Shown here one piece after another: positions 1 through 11,599 of a stretch of DNA of 64,000 nt; the first letter of the stretch is position 1; every line of letters starts with the position of its first letter. Origin of the DNA: Aspidapion aeneum (taxonomy: Eukaryota > Arthropoda > Insecta > Coleoptera > Brentidae); assembly GCA_963576565.1 (NCBI GenBank), contig OY755042.1:4330112-4394111 (forward strand). Direction: 5' to 3'. The position numbers and the translations under genes are program-made. Under the pieces are notes generated by a model. That model saw nothing but the letters and a program-made list of their open reading frames with translations. It ran no database searches and was not told the origin of the DNA.

Positions 1-419
1 GCGGCCTTCGGCGACGGCGCGCGGCGTCATACTCAACACACGTACGCGATTTGAAGGCCTACTATACCAACACCGGACCAAAATATACTGCTATTCCAAT
101 AATTTTAGAAATAAAATAATTATATCAGAAAAATAGCAGCGGCTGAAAAATAGTCAAATAATGTGAAAATTTTGGGGGTTCTGCAGCTCTGCAGCCCTTA
201 TGGACTAGCCGCCCCTACATTTGTTTCATCGATCGTCTTTTATCTGATATTATGGCCGCAAAATTCTATTTTAATTTTATTACCTTTCCTCTGACATCTC
301 TTACTATCTGTTAGATTAATTTATAACGTTTGTCTTTCCATTGATCTTTGAGCTATTGTTACCTTATTCATGTTTGATTTTGAGAAGGATACATTGGTTA
401 CACACTCTCGTGTTGAGGT

Positions 420-786
420 ACTGAGGATGTTTTTTATTTTTTAATATGCAGCTTTGTTTAACGATTGCTGCCAATCTTAATCGTCTCTTGATTTCAGCTG
501 TTTGGTTTTCTTGTTTTAGTTTAATAATTTGTCCCAGATTTATATATTCCTCTACTTGTTCTATTTTTTATTGGTTTATTCTGATAATGATATCTTCATC
601 TGTGTTTGTTATGATTTTAGTTTTAGTGTAGTTCATACTCAAGCCTATATTTTTAGCTGCTGTATCCAGTTCTTCCAGCATTTTGATCAGTTTTTTTTGC
701 TTATCTGTTATTAAGGTGATATCGTCAGCATATCTTAGGTACGTAATTCGTAATATTGCAATACTCCCTGTTACCCATTGATACAT
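420..786 (-). pseudogene. RTE-like LINE reverse transcriptase scrap
   Basis: The minus-strand reading at 786-568 contains the RT catalytic motif YADDITLI followed by a thumb-like helix and GLSMNYTKTKI. After a frame change (567-420) it continues with INLGQIIKLKQENQTAEIKR, typical of RTE-type non-LTR elements. No other RT parts are present, so it is a dead fragment, in an intron upstream of the P450 exons. Confidence 0.75.
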
Positions 787-1466
787 TGACTGGCATTTGT
801 TGCAAACATTCAGAAATAAAGATACGAAAAATGCATGGATACCAAATACTTTCTTTCTTATACGAGTAGACTGCCATGGACTTCGTTCGCTGTCATTTTA
901 CTTGTCGAATGAAAAATAAGTTTCACCTTTTTCATTCTTTTTGATTTACCTTTTATTTCTTAGTTCTTCCTTTATTTTCTTTTATCATTTTTATTATAGT
1001 TTTATTTATTTCTGTGTATTCTACCGATGTTCTTGTTCCTTCTTCCACCAGGTTCCGCCTTTTGTCTATTAGTTTCTATATCTCTTCTAATATACGACTT
1101 TCTTTCTTTTTATCTTTTTCTGCAACAACTGGTTATTGCTCTTGTCAGCATATCAATTTCAATCTTAAATTTCATTTTCGCATCTTAAGTTTTGAGTTAG
1201 TTGTTTCTTTAACCTTTCTTTTATGTAAGTTTATTCATGTCAAGTTTTTCATTGTTATTATTAATTTTTCTTTTCATTTCAAAATTGCCATCAATGTAGA
1301 TTTTTGTTCTGACCATCCAGTGATCAATGCCTGTTGTAACGGTGTTCCCCATCAATAACCGTTTTTTGTTTGTACTGGTCCAAAGATCTTACAAGGAACG
1401 TTTCTTTCAAATATTTTTAGTTGTTTTTTATTCGCCTATGCAAGTCAAGTGATTTTTATTTTGCAG
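787..1466. other. AT-rich P450 intron, nothing recognised
   Basis: T-rich on the + strand with no coding signal; the 114-codon frame at 1014-1358 is low-complexity Phe/Ser and is taken as chance. Confidence 0.5.
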
Positions 1467-1712
1467 GAACCAAAGGCAGACCGAAAATGGACATAACCAA
1501 TCAAGATATAACCGCCCAAGCTCTGATATTTTTCTTTGCTGGATTCGACGCGGTATCGACGGTAATGTGTTTCTCAGCATACCAGCTGGCTGTATGTCAA
1601 GATATCCAAGACAAATTAAGAGATGAAATTAACGAAACGTTAACCTATTGCAATGGTAAAATAACGTACGAGGCCTTGCTCAAAATGAAGTATTTGGATA
1701 TGTTTTTGACAG
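1467..1712 (+). CDS. P450 exon with I-helix
   Basis: Acceptor TTTTGCAG ends at 1466; donor GTTAGT starts at 1713. The first two bases complete a codon begun upstream. It encodes the I-helix oxygen-binding segment (AGFDAVS) and the J-helix region up to KYLDMFLT. The last base is position 1 of the Glu codon of ExxR. The apparent ATG at 1421 is intron sequence and is not the start. Confidence 0.92.
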
Positions 1713-4700
1713 GTTAGTAGACAACAAGTTTTGAAAACGACTGTTTGCACACGAAATTGATGAACTAAGACGAAGGCCAAGGTCTGTTGAGAATAGGTTA
1801 CCTGGTAACTTTCTGAGCCAGTTGTTGAAACAGCAAATGACGTCACCCGGAGTGCCCATTTCAATAAAAAGCATTTTATATGGTAGGAAAGCTTCAAGTT
1901 TCTTCAACCATAGTTACCAGGCAACCTATCCTCTACTGACCTTGGGCGAAGGCGGACTGCTTATGCGACCATAACTATGATTAAACACTAATCATATTTA
2001 TTATGATAATTTTTCGGAAAACTTGAACACACAATTTTGACCTATAGTCAACAAAGCAATGACGGTTGCTGTGAAGCTCAGCCCACTTGCGATATTCCAC
2101 ATGTTGACTTATTACATTATGACGGAATCAAACATCATCAACAGCGGCGTAGTCAGGGTTTGATGCGCCCGGGGCAAGGTTAAAGTTTGGCGCCCCCCCC
2201 CCCATATAAAATTTTACTTAAAAACAACGTAAGAGGCGCCTTTCGGCACCCCCTGACTTTGGCGCCCGGGACAGGTGCCCCGGTCGCCCTGCCCTCACTA
2301 CGCCGCTGATCATCAATCAGTCAATGGTGTGCAAAGGATTTGCACACAGCGTGTGCGAAATACCGTTTTTAGATCGAGTTTGCCATGCGCAAAACCTCAT
2401 ATTCTGTGGTAGTCGTATAAAAAGCTCTTTTCCGTATTCTTTTACACAAAACTTTTTATGACCCTTTGACTTAGGATTTTAATTAAGTGACTAGATATTT
2501 ATTTACGAAAACTTTTGCATTTGGTAAATATCATTATTCTCAAGAATTTTTGGACTACAGCGCTATTTTTCCCGAAAATATTCAGTTTTTTCAAAATTTT
2601 CGTCTGTGACGCAAATGTTTTGATTTTTCAGTATGTAGTTTGTTAAAATGCAATTTTTTTCTATTATCACGATATGTCTTTTTACATTTTTCTCTAGTTT
2701 TTTATGCAGGTATAATCGATACAGGTATTTAATGAATATCAAAAAGTATAATAAGTGCAAAAGGTGCATGTCCAGGTTGACGAGGATATAAATTTTTCTT
2801 TTTTATCTACCACTTTGTTCCGGTTACAGGTAGGATAAATGCGGGAGAGTTGCCGCGGAGGGAGAGACGCCACGTTTCACGTATTTCAATGATTACGCTA
2901 TAACATAGGCAAACAAGTATGCCCACATTCAGAGGTCATCATTTAGTGAACGGTTATAACATCGGACGTGTTTGTTTTCTAAAATATCGCTTGCAATCCT
3001 TGAATTTACGAAGGTAAGGTAAAAAATTTTAAGTACTATCCTAATAAGTGTGGTTCTTTGCAATGTGGTAGTTTTTTTTTCACATTCGTCTGTTTTATTC
3101 AGTATTTTGGGGTTATGTTTACAGGTGCCATGCCGTATTTTGTTGCGTTTTGAATCTGTGACCTTGATAATCAGGTGTGGCATCTCCCCCCAACAAAAAG
3201 GACACTTGCCGCATTTTCAAGAAGACCGAGAAAAAAATCAATGGAGTGACAGCGATGATGAATCTCTAGCCAAAAAGAAAAATGAAAACCAGGAACGCTG
3301 CGTGGAATGCTTCGAAGTTTACGCAATAACAACTAAAAAAGTGGATTGGCTACAATGTATTAAATGCTTAAAATGGCTACATGCAATGTTTACACGACTC
3401 GTGTAAACATTGCTACATGTCACTTGCACCATGTATGGTGAAGTTTGTAACATCTGTTCCAGACTCGAATTAAGAAAAAAAATTAAAATAAGAGGTTTTT
3501 TAGAGAAACGGTTACAGCGGCGTATCTTCTATTTTCACGCGGCATCTCCCCCAGCAGTGTGGGAGAGATGCCGACTTTAATTAATTTTTTTTTTGCTATG
3601 TTCATGTTTTCTTACATATATTTTTTATTTTTATATTTTAATAAAGTTTAACGCAGTACCTGTGCATTGATTCATTTTGAAGAAAAAAGTGCGGCAACTC
3701 TCCCGCATTTACCCTAGATCTCCTTACTTTTTTTTTGAATAACAGTTGTGATATTAAATTATCAAACTTTTTGCTGTCGTAAATTTATTTAGGAATAAAT
3801 AAATCTTATATATTCTACTATAATTCCAGAGGTCCTAAGGTTGTGGGCGCCCGGAATCGCGGCCGACCGTGTATGCGTCAAACCATACACTATCCAGCCC
3901 ACCCGACCAGATGAATCTCCAGTTCATCTAAATGTCGGTAAGTCAAACACTGTCATAAATTAAAGGATTCATGACGAACCTGATACCTTCCTAGCCCAAG
4001 TGAACACTAGATAAATATCTCAGAAACGAAAGCTCCTACAAAGTTTGTAGTACTAACATAAATTATTTAGAAAAACGTGTGCTGATATACTCTCAAAACT
4101 GCATATTGATGCCATGCTGTTAATAAGTTGGCATTTTTTTACTTTTAAAACTGTCGAAAAACTGTCGCAAAAACCTAGTCCGCTCTTTACAGTATTGTAC
4201 GCTATTGTAGCTGAAAATCTCATGAAAATCGGTTTCGCGGTTTAAGAGCTATCGTGGGCCGGACAGTCATACCTTTTTGTTTTAATTTCTAATTAACACA
4301 TTAGTACCAACTAATATAGGCACTAATTTTATTAATGAACAGTTGCATTTTATATAATATATTTGGACTTGGCTGCAAACATTATCCAGAATTTGACCAG
4401 TCGCTGAAAAATAGTTAATAAATAATGACTTGATTTCTGCCCAGTTAATGTTAATATTTGCTTGATAAATAATACCTGCAAATTATCCTTGGTTGATCTA
4501 TTTTTTATTTTTGTTTAGCTAAACTAGATCATAAAAATTATTTTATTTTTATAGGGAAGACAAATTAGGGACACAAAGTGGCTCTATGCGAGTTGAAACT
4601 GAAAAATATTATGTAACTGTTATATCACAAAAGATATCGAAATGTTGTTTTTGGCGTTGGGTACCTAACCTTTTTAGCTGAAAAGGGATATAATCCGTTA

Positions 4701-7700
4701 CGCTCCGCAAACTGTTAATTATTATCGAGAGATTTCTTCAGAATCGCCACACCGATTTTACTAGTGTGTACCTCGCTGTGTGGGGAAAACTTTTCTATAA
4801 ATTCAAATAAAACTAAAACATTTTCGGAAAATAAGATACCCTGTTTTCACCAATGCATGCCCACCCCGATTCAAAAAACGCATCAGGTGACGATGCATTT
4901 AAAACGGGTGCAAATCCACGGGCCATCACGTGATGCGTTTTTTGAATCGGGGTGGGCATGCATTGGTGGAAACATGGTAAGAAACACGCCATTTTGAAGA
5001 ACCAAGTATTCCGCCATCTAAAATTTTAAGATGATGATAAACTTTGATCATGATCTTTAATCTTTTTGGTTTCATTAAAATCGGTTCAGTAGTAATGAAT
5101 TTAAAAGGAAATAAATGCAGTCTTAAAAAAAAAAATTTTTAGAACCACTCAACCGATTTTGCTGATTCGTACCTTGTTGTGCGTAGCAAGAACGCAGCTT
5201 TTTTGCTAATTTAAAAAAATAATCAAAACGTGTTCACAAATCAAGAATAAACGAGCATCTTTGAGGGGTACAGTTAGTTTAATTTCATCCGCCATCTTGA
5301 TTTTGAGATGGCATGGCGGACAAAAAAATATATTTGTCAAAAATAGGTGCAGTTGGTCCCGTTTAAATCAATTGTATAGTTATAATGAAAAAAAAAATTT
5401 TTTTTGGCCCACCAGTATATAGGTACTATTATTTTCTGATTAGGGCACAAGTGACTTCAAACACTGAAATGTGGCACGATTTTTTTAGGTGACACGATCT
5501 GGATACCTTTTTACGGAATACAAAAGGATCCCGAATATTATCCAGAACCAGAGAAATTTATACCAGAGAGATTTTCCGACGAAAATAAGCACAAAATTAG
5601 GCCGTATACATTTTTGCCTTTTGGAGTTGGGCCTAGAAACTGTATTGGTAAGCTGATTAACAAACAGAAACTTAACATAACACGTTCTAAAATTCGCTGA
5701 TGATTGTTTGAAACCTAGATAAACGATTTACAAACAAAATAAACAAGCGTCTGGCCGGAAGGATTGTAGATCATGTGACCACGCGCCGCGCTTGCGCATT
5801 GACTACCACGTTTCTATGCCATTGTACCAGCGAAGAGCCAGTGTTCGCTCTTCTCTGATTGTACTGTATGATAAAGAGCTTTATGATAAAGATGGCTTGT
5901 TTTGGTTTAAGTACTGTAACTTTGGCAAATTAAATGAAAAAGAATAATGACGCATTTTTTTTCACAGATTGATTACCGGTCATAAAAATAGCTTTAAAAA
6001 AGTTGTCTACCTTTTGGGAAACTCAAAAAGTCGCTTTGAGATTGGAAACTTTTTTGCTGCTTTATTTAAAAAGTTAAAAGTAGGAAAAATACATTTTTAA
6101 TAAATAAAATCTATATGTTTGTGGCGGATTCATTTTACAAACACAACTTTTTCTGGGTATTACGCCACTAGTAAGGAAAAATTATTTTAAAAAATTAAAA
6201 AACCACTGCGTTTCTCCTAAAAAACAAAACCAATAAATGAAGAGCAGAATTCAAAAAATGTAATTTATAAAATACCTTGTGAATGTGGTAAAATTTATAT
6301 AGGTGAAACTTCTAGGCCACTTGAAGTAAGAGTTAATGATCATAAATATAATTTGAGAAGGGGTGATTACGAGAAATCCAGAGTTTGTCAGCATTCTTTT
6401 GAGAGTAATCATAGAATTAAATGGGGAGAAACAATAATTTTACAAAAAGAATCTAATGACATTAAAAGAAAATTAAAAGAATCAGCATGTATTTATTTAA
6501 ATGAAGATAACTGTCTTTCAAGTATTTCTATAGATATAAGTAAAGCTTGGCTTCCTATTCTCAGACAAGATTTGCAAAAAGGTTTTTTCAAAATTAATTA
6601 ATACTGTAATGAAATTCTGATTACTGTTTTTTAAATAGATTTTGATATAATAGTAATATAATCCCTCAATGATCATAATTTTGTAAAAATTTCTAAATGG
6701 TTATAAAAAAGAGACCTTATTGATTCTAGTTTTAATGAGTCACCCTGTTCTGTTTATTTTCAAATTTGAAAACAACATTGACTGACATAATGTCTTGAAA
6801 TAGTATCATGTTACCTTGTGTTTTGTTTAGATTGGTCAATTGTTTTTGATAAACTTCAGAATATTGACAATTTGTCAACGATATAATAATAAAAAATATA
6901 TTTGAACAACAAACATAAATATAAATAAAAAGCTTGAAAACGATTGTAGATTGACAATCGAAACGTAGCGTATTCAAATTCAATTAAAAGATAAGTGGTT
7001 TAGGTTTTACTAGGCAATTATTTATTTTTATAGAAAGCCACTGACAAATTAGTGATTTTTATTTTTCTAGGAGAAACGCAGTGGTTTTTTAATTTTTTAG
7101 AATAATTTTTCCTTACTAGTGGCGTAATACCCAGAAAAAGTTGTGTTTGTAATACATTTTTAATATAATCAATTTACAGATTTTGGGGGGGGGACTTAAG
7201 CTCCCACTTGTATACGTCCATGTATTACTATTAGCAGAAACCTTCAAACAATGAACCAGATGTTCTAATGCAGAAACTATATACCTTATGCTATTGGTTA
7301 GTTATTATACGTATTTTAAAAAGGATGTTTTACGGTGGTTTTACCTACTTCCATTAATAAGTTAAAAAAATATTTTTAAAACAGAAAACAGGGCAGCAAA
7401 AAATTGGTGCTACGCGGGCGCCCTAAGCTCAACCAGCGCCCTTATTCGTGCCTGTAATTCAAGTCTACATCACTCTTTGAAACATCATCCCTACATCAAC
7501 CTTATATTTATTTAACTTAAATTTTTATTTCAGGTTCAAGATTCGCTCTTTTGGAAATCAAAGCAGTCCTGTTCCATCTTTTGTCAAAATACCGCATTGT
7601 GCCCACAAAGAAATCTCAAATTCCTTTAAAATTAAAGAAAGGAGTGTTTCAGATCATTGCAGAAAAGGGATTTTGTTTTGGACTGGAAAAAATTAAAAAT

Positions 7701-7703
7701 TAA
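1467..7703 (+). CDS. Cytochrome P450, CYP3 clan (CYP9-like), 3' part of gene, 4 exons
   Basis: Spliced CDS: 1467-1712, 3830-3937, 5489-5647, 7534-7703 (683 nt). The 5' exons are outside the window. Every junction has AG acceptors and GT donors, and all three introns are phase 1, so the frame is continuous to the TAA. In order the protein shows the I-helix (FFFAGFDAVS), the K-helix ExxR as EVLR, the PERF motif in FIPERF, the haem loop FGVGPRNCIG with the axial Cys, and a C-terminal IAEKGFCFGL-type end. Family knowledge: a microsomal haem monooxygenase, anchored in the ER by an N-terminus not seen here, often acting on xenobiotics. FFFAGFD and the C-terminal ALLEIKAVLFHLL are typical of insect CYP9. 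The introns hold transposon scraps, but no exon is broken, so the gene looks intact. Substrate cannot be told from sequence. Confidence 0.93.
1766..1957. mobile_element. Small TIR element (MITE-like)
   Basis: GAAGGCCAAGGTC...AGGTTACCTGGTAACT on the left is matched imperfectly by ATAGTTACCAGGCAACCTATC...GACCTTGGGCGAAGG on the right, giving about 40-bp inverted ends around a ~100-bp core. Confidence 0.55.
2142..2308. mobile_element. hAT-type MITE, 167 bp
   Basis: Terminal inverted repeats CAGCGGCGTAGTCAGGG / CCCTCACTACGCCGCTG enclose GC-rich DNA. It is flanked by an exact 8-bp target duplication ATCATCAA (2134-2141 and 2309-2316), the hallmark of hAT insertion. No coding capacity. Confidence 0.9.
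2833..3714 (+). mobile_element. Tigger/pogo-like DNA transposon remnant, TA target
   Basis: Inverted ends TAGGATAAATGCGGGAGAGTTGCCGC (left) and GCGGCAACTCTCCCGCATTTACCCTA (right) enclose 882 bp, with TA on both sides. Inside, the + strand reads a transposase C-terminus (3186-3383) with CVEC...CIKC...WLH, a Cys/His finger seen at the end of pogo-like transposases. Copies of GGCATCTCCCCC also occur inside. The DDE core is missing. Confidence 0.7.
3186..3406 (+). pseudogene. Pogo-like transposase C-terminal zinc-finger fragment
   Basis: The reading shows an acidic DSDDES stretch, then RCVECFEVYA and LQCIKCLKWLHA, a Cys4/His-type finger. It is cut at the Ala by a 29-bp perfect palindrome that brings a stop. 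Only the tail of the protein remains. Confidence 0.6.
3830..3937 (+). CDS. P450 exon with K-helix ExxR
   Basis: Acceptor ATTCCAG, donor GTAAGT. It starts inside the Glu codon and reads VLRLWAPGIAADRVC, giving E-x-x-R across the junction, then PYTIQPTRPDESPVHLNV. 108 nt, phase 1 on both sides. Confidence 0.92.
3938..5488. other. P450 intron 2 (in window) contents
   Basis: AT-rich. It has diverged repeats with phrases such as AAAATCGGTTTCGCGG and two related CACCGATTTTACT / AACCGATTTTGCT blocks (about 4745 and 5150), plus the palindromic MITE at 4848-4968. No coding signal seen. Confidence 0.5.
4848..4968. mobile_element. Short palindromic MITE, 121 bp
   Basis: Arms of 43 bp (4848-4890 and 4926-4968) are inverted with a single mismatch, beginning CACCAATGCATGCCCACCCC. 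The 35-bp core has no coding capacity. It would form a strong hairpin. Confidence 0.85.
5489..5647 (+). CDS. P450 exon with PERF and haem-binding motifs
   Basis: Acceptor TTTTTTAG, donor GTAAGC. It encodes GDTIWIPFYGIQKDPEYYP, then FIPERF (the meander Arg) and FLPFGVGPRNCI (the Cys ligand). 159 nt, phase 1 on both sides. Confidence 0.94.
6135..7152 (+). mobile_element. Penelope-like element remnant between 85-bp inverted repeats
   Basis: Inverted arms 6135-6219 and 7068-7152 (ACTTTTTCTGGGTATTACGC at the outer side) match almost fully. Between them is a GIY-YIG domain (6257-6601). GATTGTAGATTGACAATCGAAACGTAGCG (6941-6969) resembles the stem plus GAAACGT tract seen in Penelope pLTRs. The reverse transcriptase is absent. 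It lies in P450 intron 3. Confidence 0.7.
6257..6601 (+). pseudogene. GIY-YIG endonuclease domain of a Penelope-like element
   Basis: Reads NVIYKIPCECGKIYIGETSR, that is IYKIPC...KIYIGET (the GIY-YIG core in its Penelope form), then RPLEVRVNDHKYN, QHSFESNHRIKWGE and a C-terminal W-L-P segment. The upstream RT domain is missing, so it is a 5'-truncated copy. The domain itself is unbroken. Confidence 0.8.
7534..7703 (+). CDS. P450 terminal exon
   Basis: Acceptor TTATTTCAG. It continues the haem loop as GSRFALLEIKAVLFHLLSKY (L-helix) and ends GLEKIKN then TAA at 7701-7703. No clear AATAAA follows closely; the nearest AATAAA-type motifs are beyond 8150 in repeat DNA. Confidence 0.93.
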
Positions 7704-8040
7704 TTGAAAAAAAAGAAAATATTGGGACTGCCTAAACACATTACCACAAGCTTTACGATCAAGAATAGGTCCCTAACTTGATCAGTCAAAACCTTAGAAA
7801 AAGAAGGGTGGGTTCGGTTTCAAAACAGTTTTAAAACAATGATGTCACATAATATGTATTGGTACCAGAGATACAATTATTACCAGACGCTGGACCCTTT
7901 AACGTTTTGAAATGCTTGGATTGTATGTAGAGGGTGATTTATTAAAATTGCACAATCCCTGTACCTAACTGCGTTATTATTGTTGTATAATAAAAACTGT
8001 TGCAGAGCTTGAAGTGCCATACTTAACCAAATCGAGCAGT
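7704..8040. other. Region after the P450, repeat-derived
   Basis: Contains AT-rich DNA and the start of the repeat described next; no gene seen. Confidence 0.4.
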
Positions 8041-10075
8041 TTTTGTTTGAACTTTCAACTCCCAATAATAACAGAGTGACAGGAATTCCGAAATATTAAA
8101 AAATCACCCTGTACAAAGAAATACTTCATAACCTAGAGCATATAATATATAGAATAAATACGAAAGGTTTATTTTTTTAGTTTTTATTTTATAAATAAAG
8201 TAATAATAAAATAGTAATTATCCACTATAGTGTTATAAAAAATCCATAAAACAACAAAAACAAAAACTAAAAAACAAAATTAATTCTTGATCAGCCAAGT
8301 CTTTATGTCTTTGCGACATATTAGTAAAACAAATTAAAAAAGAGCACAAAATAATAAACTTTCAAAAATAAAAAAGTAAATAAACAATAGGCGACGCAAG
8401 CCAAGCCATGGACTGTCAAAAACGTCAATTCCACCCCATTTGGTCATTCGGCCAAAGCAATTTCTAGTTAAATAAACTTGGCAACGCCGCTTTCATTAGT
8501 GGCGTTCAAAATTGTTGCTACAAGTGAGTCCACACTAAAAATAAAAATAACACTTTTGAAAATTCTGTTATGTTTGGTGCAAGTGGCTATGAAAGCATTT
8601 GCTTTTTGAATCAAAGCCATAAAGTCCATACCATTATTTTTGGGATAACTTTTTACGATTTCTTTTCGCTGGCCTATGCTATTTGTTATGGTAACAGCTG
8701 ATTACTATCAAAAAGTTATCTCAAAAATTATGGAATGAACTATACGTTTGGGTGCAATTAGGGACCAATTGCAATAGTGCCAGGCATTAATTGTGCCGGG
8801 CACTATATTGACAGTTTCGCATTATAAGAACAGCTGTCTTCTTTCAAAATTAGGCTCAGAACGCTTGTAGCAGTCATTTTCCATCAATGGTTTTAATAGC
8901 CACTTGCACCAAGCGTTTAGGGTCACACTTTGGTGTTAGTGGCCACTAAAAGTCTTGCACCATTAAAAAGTGTCACTTAAAACTATAGTTAGTGTAGAAT
9001 ATCCGAGCCTAAAACAGTCACTAAACCCAAATGTGGGCTTATTTAGTTTGTTTTTTAAACTTTTTTTGTTGTTTTTTTATCTTTCATGTGATTTGTGTCA
9101 ATTTGGGCGAATATTTTTCATAAAGGAACTATTTGGACAACAATTTTTTAACTGTGGTTTATATTGTTATAATTGCACCCTGTACCTAACTCCGTTATTA
9201 TTGGGAGTTGAAAGTTCAAACAAAACTGGTCGATCTGGTAAGTTATGGCCATTTCAAGTACCTACTGCAACAGTTTTTGTGTTGTCATCTCATCATATAC
9301 AGGGTACGTCATTAAGTTCAGTTTATTTTAATTGAAAACCTTCTTGAACACCCTATACATATATTTTACATTCTTGAATTCGTCTTTTCATAAAAATATA
9401 TATATTTTTTTCTGAGGTATAATGCATTTTCTTCATAAAAATCCTATATACATTTATATTTAAAACCATAACAGAAAGTCAAATTAAAAATATAGAGGGT
9501 GTTAAAATTTTAAAATTTTTATATAGTGCGGTAGCAATAAAAACTGTTGCAGAGCTTAAAGTGCCATAATGAACCAAATCGAGCAGTTTTTGCTTGAACT
9601 TTCAACTCCCAATAACAACCGAGTGAGAGGGATTCTGAAATTATAAAACATCGCCCTGTACAAAGAAACACTTTATAACCTAGAGCATATAATATATAGA
9701 ATAAATATAAAATATGTTTAGTTTTTAACTTTTTATTGTATAAATAAAGTAATAATAAAATAGTAATTATCCATTATAGTGATTTAGTTATTGCGACATA
9801 CTAGTAAAAGAAATTAAAAAAAGCACAAAATAATAAACTTTTAACACAAAAATAAACAATAGGCGACGCAAGCCAACCCATGGACTGTCAAAAATTCGCC
9901 CCATTTGGTCATTCGGCCAAAGCAATTTCTAGTAAAATAAATTTGGCAACGCCACATTCGTTAGTGGCGTTCAAAATTGTTGGTACAAGTGAATCCAACT
10001 TGAATCCACACTAAAAATAAAAGTAACACTTTTGAAAGTGCTATTTTCGGGTATGTTTGGTGCAAGTGGCTATAA
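7930..10075. repeat. Interspersed direct and inverted repeat block
   Basis: About 8040-8560 is repeated at 9595-10075 (both carry CACCCTGTACAAAGAAA, CATATAATATATAGAATAAAT, GGCGACGCAAGCCAA and TGGTGCAAGTGGCTAT). CCCTGTACCTAACTCCGTTA with the following block at 9177-9230 is inverted relative to 7960-8065, and ATAGCCACTTGCACCAA at 8897-8913 is the inverse of the unit end. It looks like two copies of one TIR element. No coding signal. Confidence 0.65.
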
Positions 10076-10577
10076 TACGCTTTAAGGTGCATTTCTAATC
10101 TTGTTCGCTGGCAGAGTTAAAATCCGACACGCTTGCTAGGCATATGGGGATTAATGTAACCATTTCTAATGACGACCACCGTGTCCGCACGGTCCTTCGT
10201 GCTTGCAAGCTGCAAAATCTGCGGCCCGTGCTGGCGTCCCTGTGGCGTACCAGACATGCGCAGTTCCATCATCTAAATGATCGGTGTCGGGAATAATCTC
10301 GATCGAGATCTTTTTGGCTATATCTGTCTCGTATATTAGTACGAGTAAAAGAAAGATGAACGAATATTAAAGGTGCACTTGGGCGATCAAAAGAAATACG
10401 CATTGCCGAAAAATGTGGTTATTATCTGGAATTTTCATACATTCTCGATGTTTCAATTATGATATATAAAGCGACATGCAGAGCCCATTCAGCCAGTTGT
10501 AGAAATAAAAATGAGCTATGAACACATCAATTACGCATGCGCTAACCACAGCACGCACGCTGGCACGCAACACGTTT

Positions 10578-11504
10578 AAGGCCGCTTGACATGGTGCATG
10601 ACAATAAAATTTGCAGGCAAATGCATGAAATTTTGCCCAGGTGCACGCGCAGTACAAATCCAGCTGACTGTTGCCGGCAATCCATTTTTATCGGTCCGGT
10701 GCCATTTTTTTGCATGCAAACTGTACTTAACTGCAAACTGGGAAATTTTTACCTAGATTCTGGGGCATCAATGCATGGCCCAAGGCCAACACAAAAATAG
10801 AGGCCACGACCCTGAAAAAATCAGCTGTTCTCCCGGGGCTGAATTTTACATTGGGTCTTATGGGAGGTAAGACGTTTTTTTATGATATTTTCAAAATGGC
10901 ACTACAGATTTCCGCAAAATTTCAGTGAAATATTCCCAGACATCATCCCGATATTCCACCAAAGGTTTGTAAGGAAGCAACATGATTAAAAGGTTAAAAT
11001 CTTCAAGATTTAGCATTCCTTATTTTAAATTCAAATTACCCGCCATGTACCACATGCCAACTGTTATATTTGACATGTATTTGACTTTATCATATGTGAT
11101 TGTCACATTCGCTTCTGCTTTAAACTTAATTTTTGTGTGAGCTAATGAAGCGGCTATGAAAAATTAGGGCTTACTATACATTTAAAAAAAATTGTTCTGC
11201 CAGAATAAAGTAAAAACAATCTCAAAAACGGCTTTATTTAACAAAAAATCAAATAACCATGAACCGTCATTCCAACTTCAAAATTTTAAAGACAATCAGC
11301 TGTGTCGTAACGTGACCATCAAAAAAAAATCAGCCCCGGATGTGACGTCAACAAAGTGGAGGATCGTGGCCCGTCCATTTTGATAGCCCTGCATGGCCAT
11401 GCACAATGTCAAACGAAAAGAAGATTTTTTGCAGGCAACAATTTGACCGAAATTTTTTGCTTGCAAATATTTGCAGGGCGTCATGCACCATGTCAAGCGG
11501 CCTT
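10578..11504. mobile_element. Middle TIR element of the nest
   Basis: AAGGCCGCTTGACATGGTGC continuing ATGAC at the left is matched as an inverted copy at the right (GTCATGCACCATGTCAAGCG continuing GCCTT). TTTGCAGGCAA-type motifs recur inside. The element is non-coding and has been invaded by the inner element. Confidence 0.7.
10781..11390. mobile_element. Inner 610-bp TIR element, copy 1 (hAT or P-like)
   Basis: Starts CAAGGCCAACACAAAAATAG and ends TTTTGATAGCCCT, with imperfect ~30-bp inverted ends (GGCCACGACCCT / GATCGTGGCC). Exact 8-bp duplication GCATGGCC (10773-10780, 11391-11398). A near-identical copy sits at 39457-40066. No transposase; non-autonomous. Confidence 0.85.
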
Positions 11505-11599
11505 TAGAAATGGCCTAGTCCGTGACGACTCCCGTGCTGGCCGACGATCGGCTCCCAAACACGATTAGAAATGTAGCTTTAGCCGTACAGATTTATTTA

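Larger units (their letters stand above)
10085..11575. mobile_element. Outer TIR element of a three-level nest
   Basis: Left end AGGTGCATTTCTAATCTTGTT is the inverse of the right end, ...ACACGATTAGAAATGTA. GCTTTA lies directly outside both ends (10079-10084, 11576-11581). Inside lie two further nested elements. Confidence 0.6.

Noticed and set aside
1421..1466. ATG at 1421 as a start for the P450 reading
   Set aside because: It is intron sequence before a clear TTTTGCAG acceptor; P450s need ~300 more N-terminal residues.
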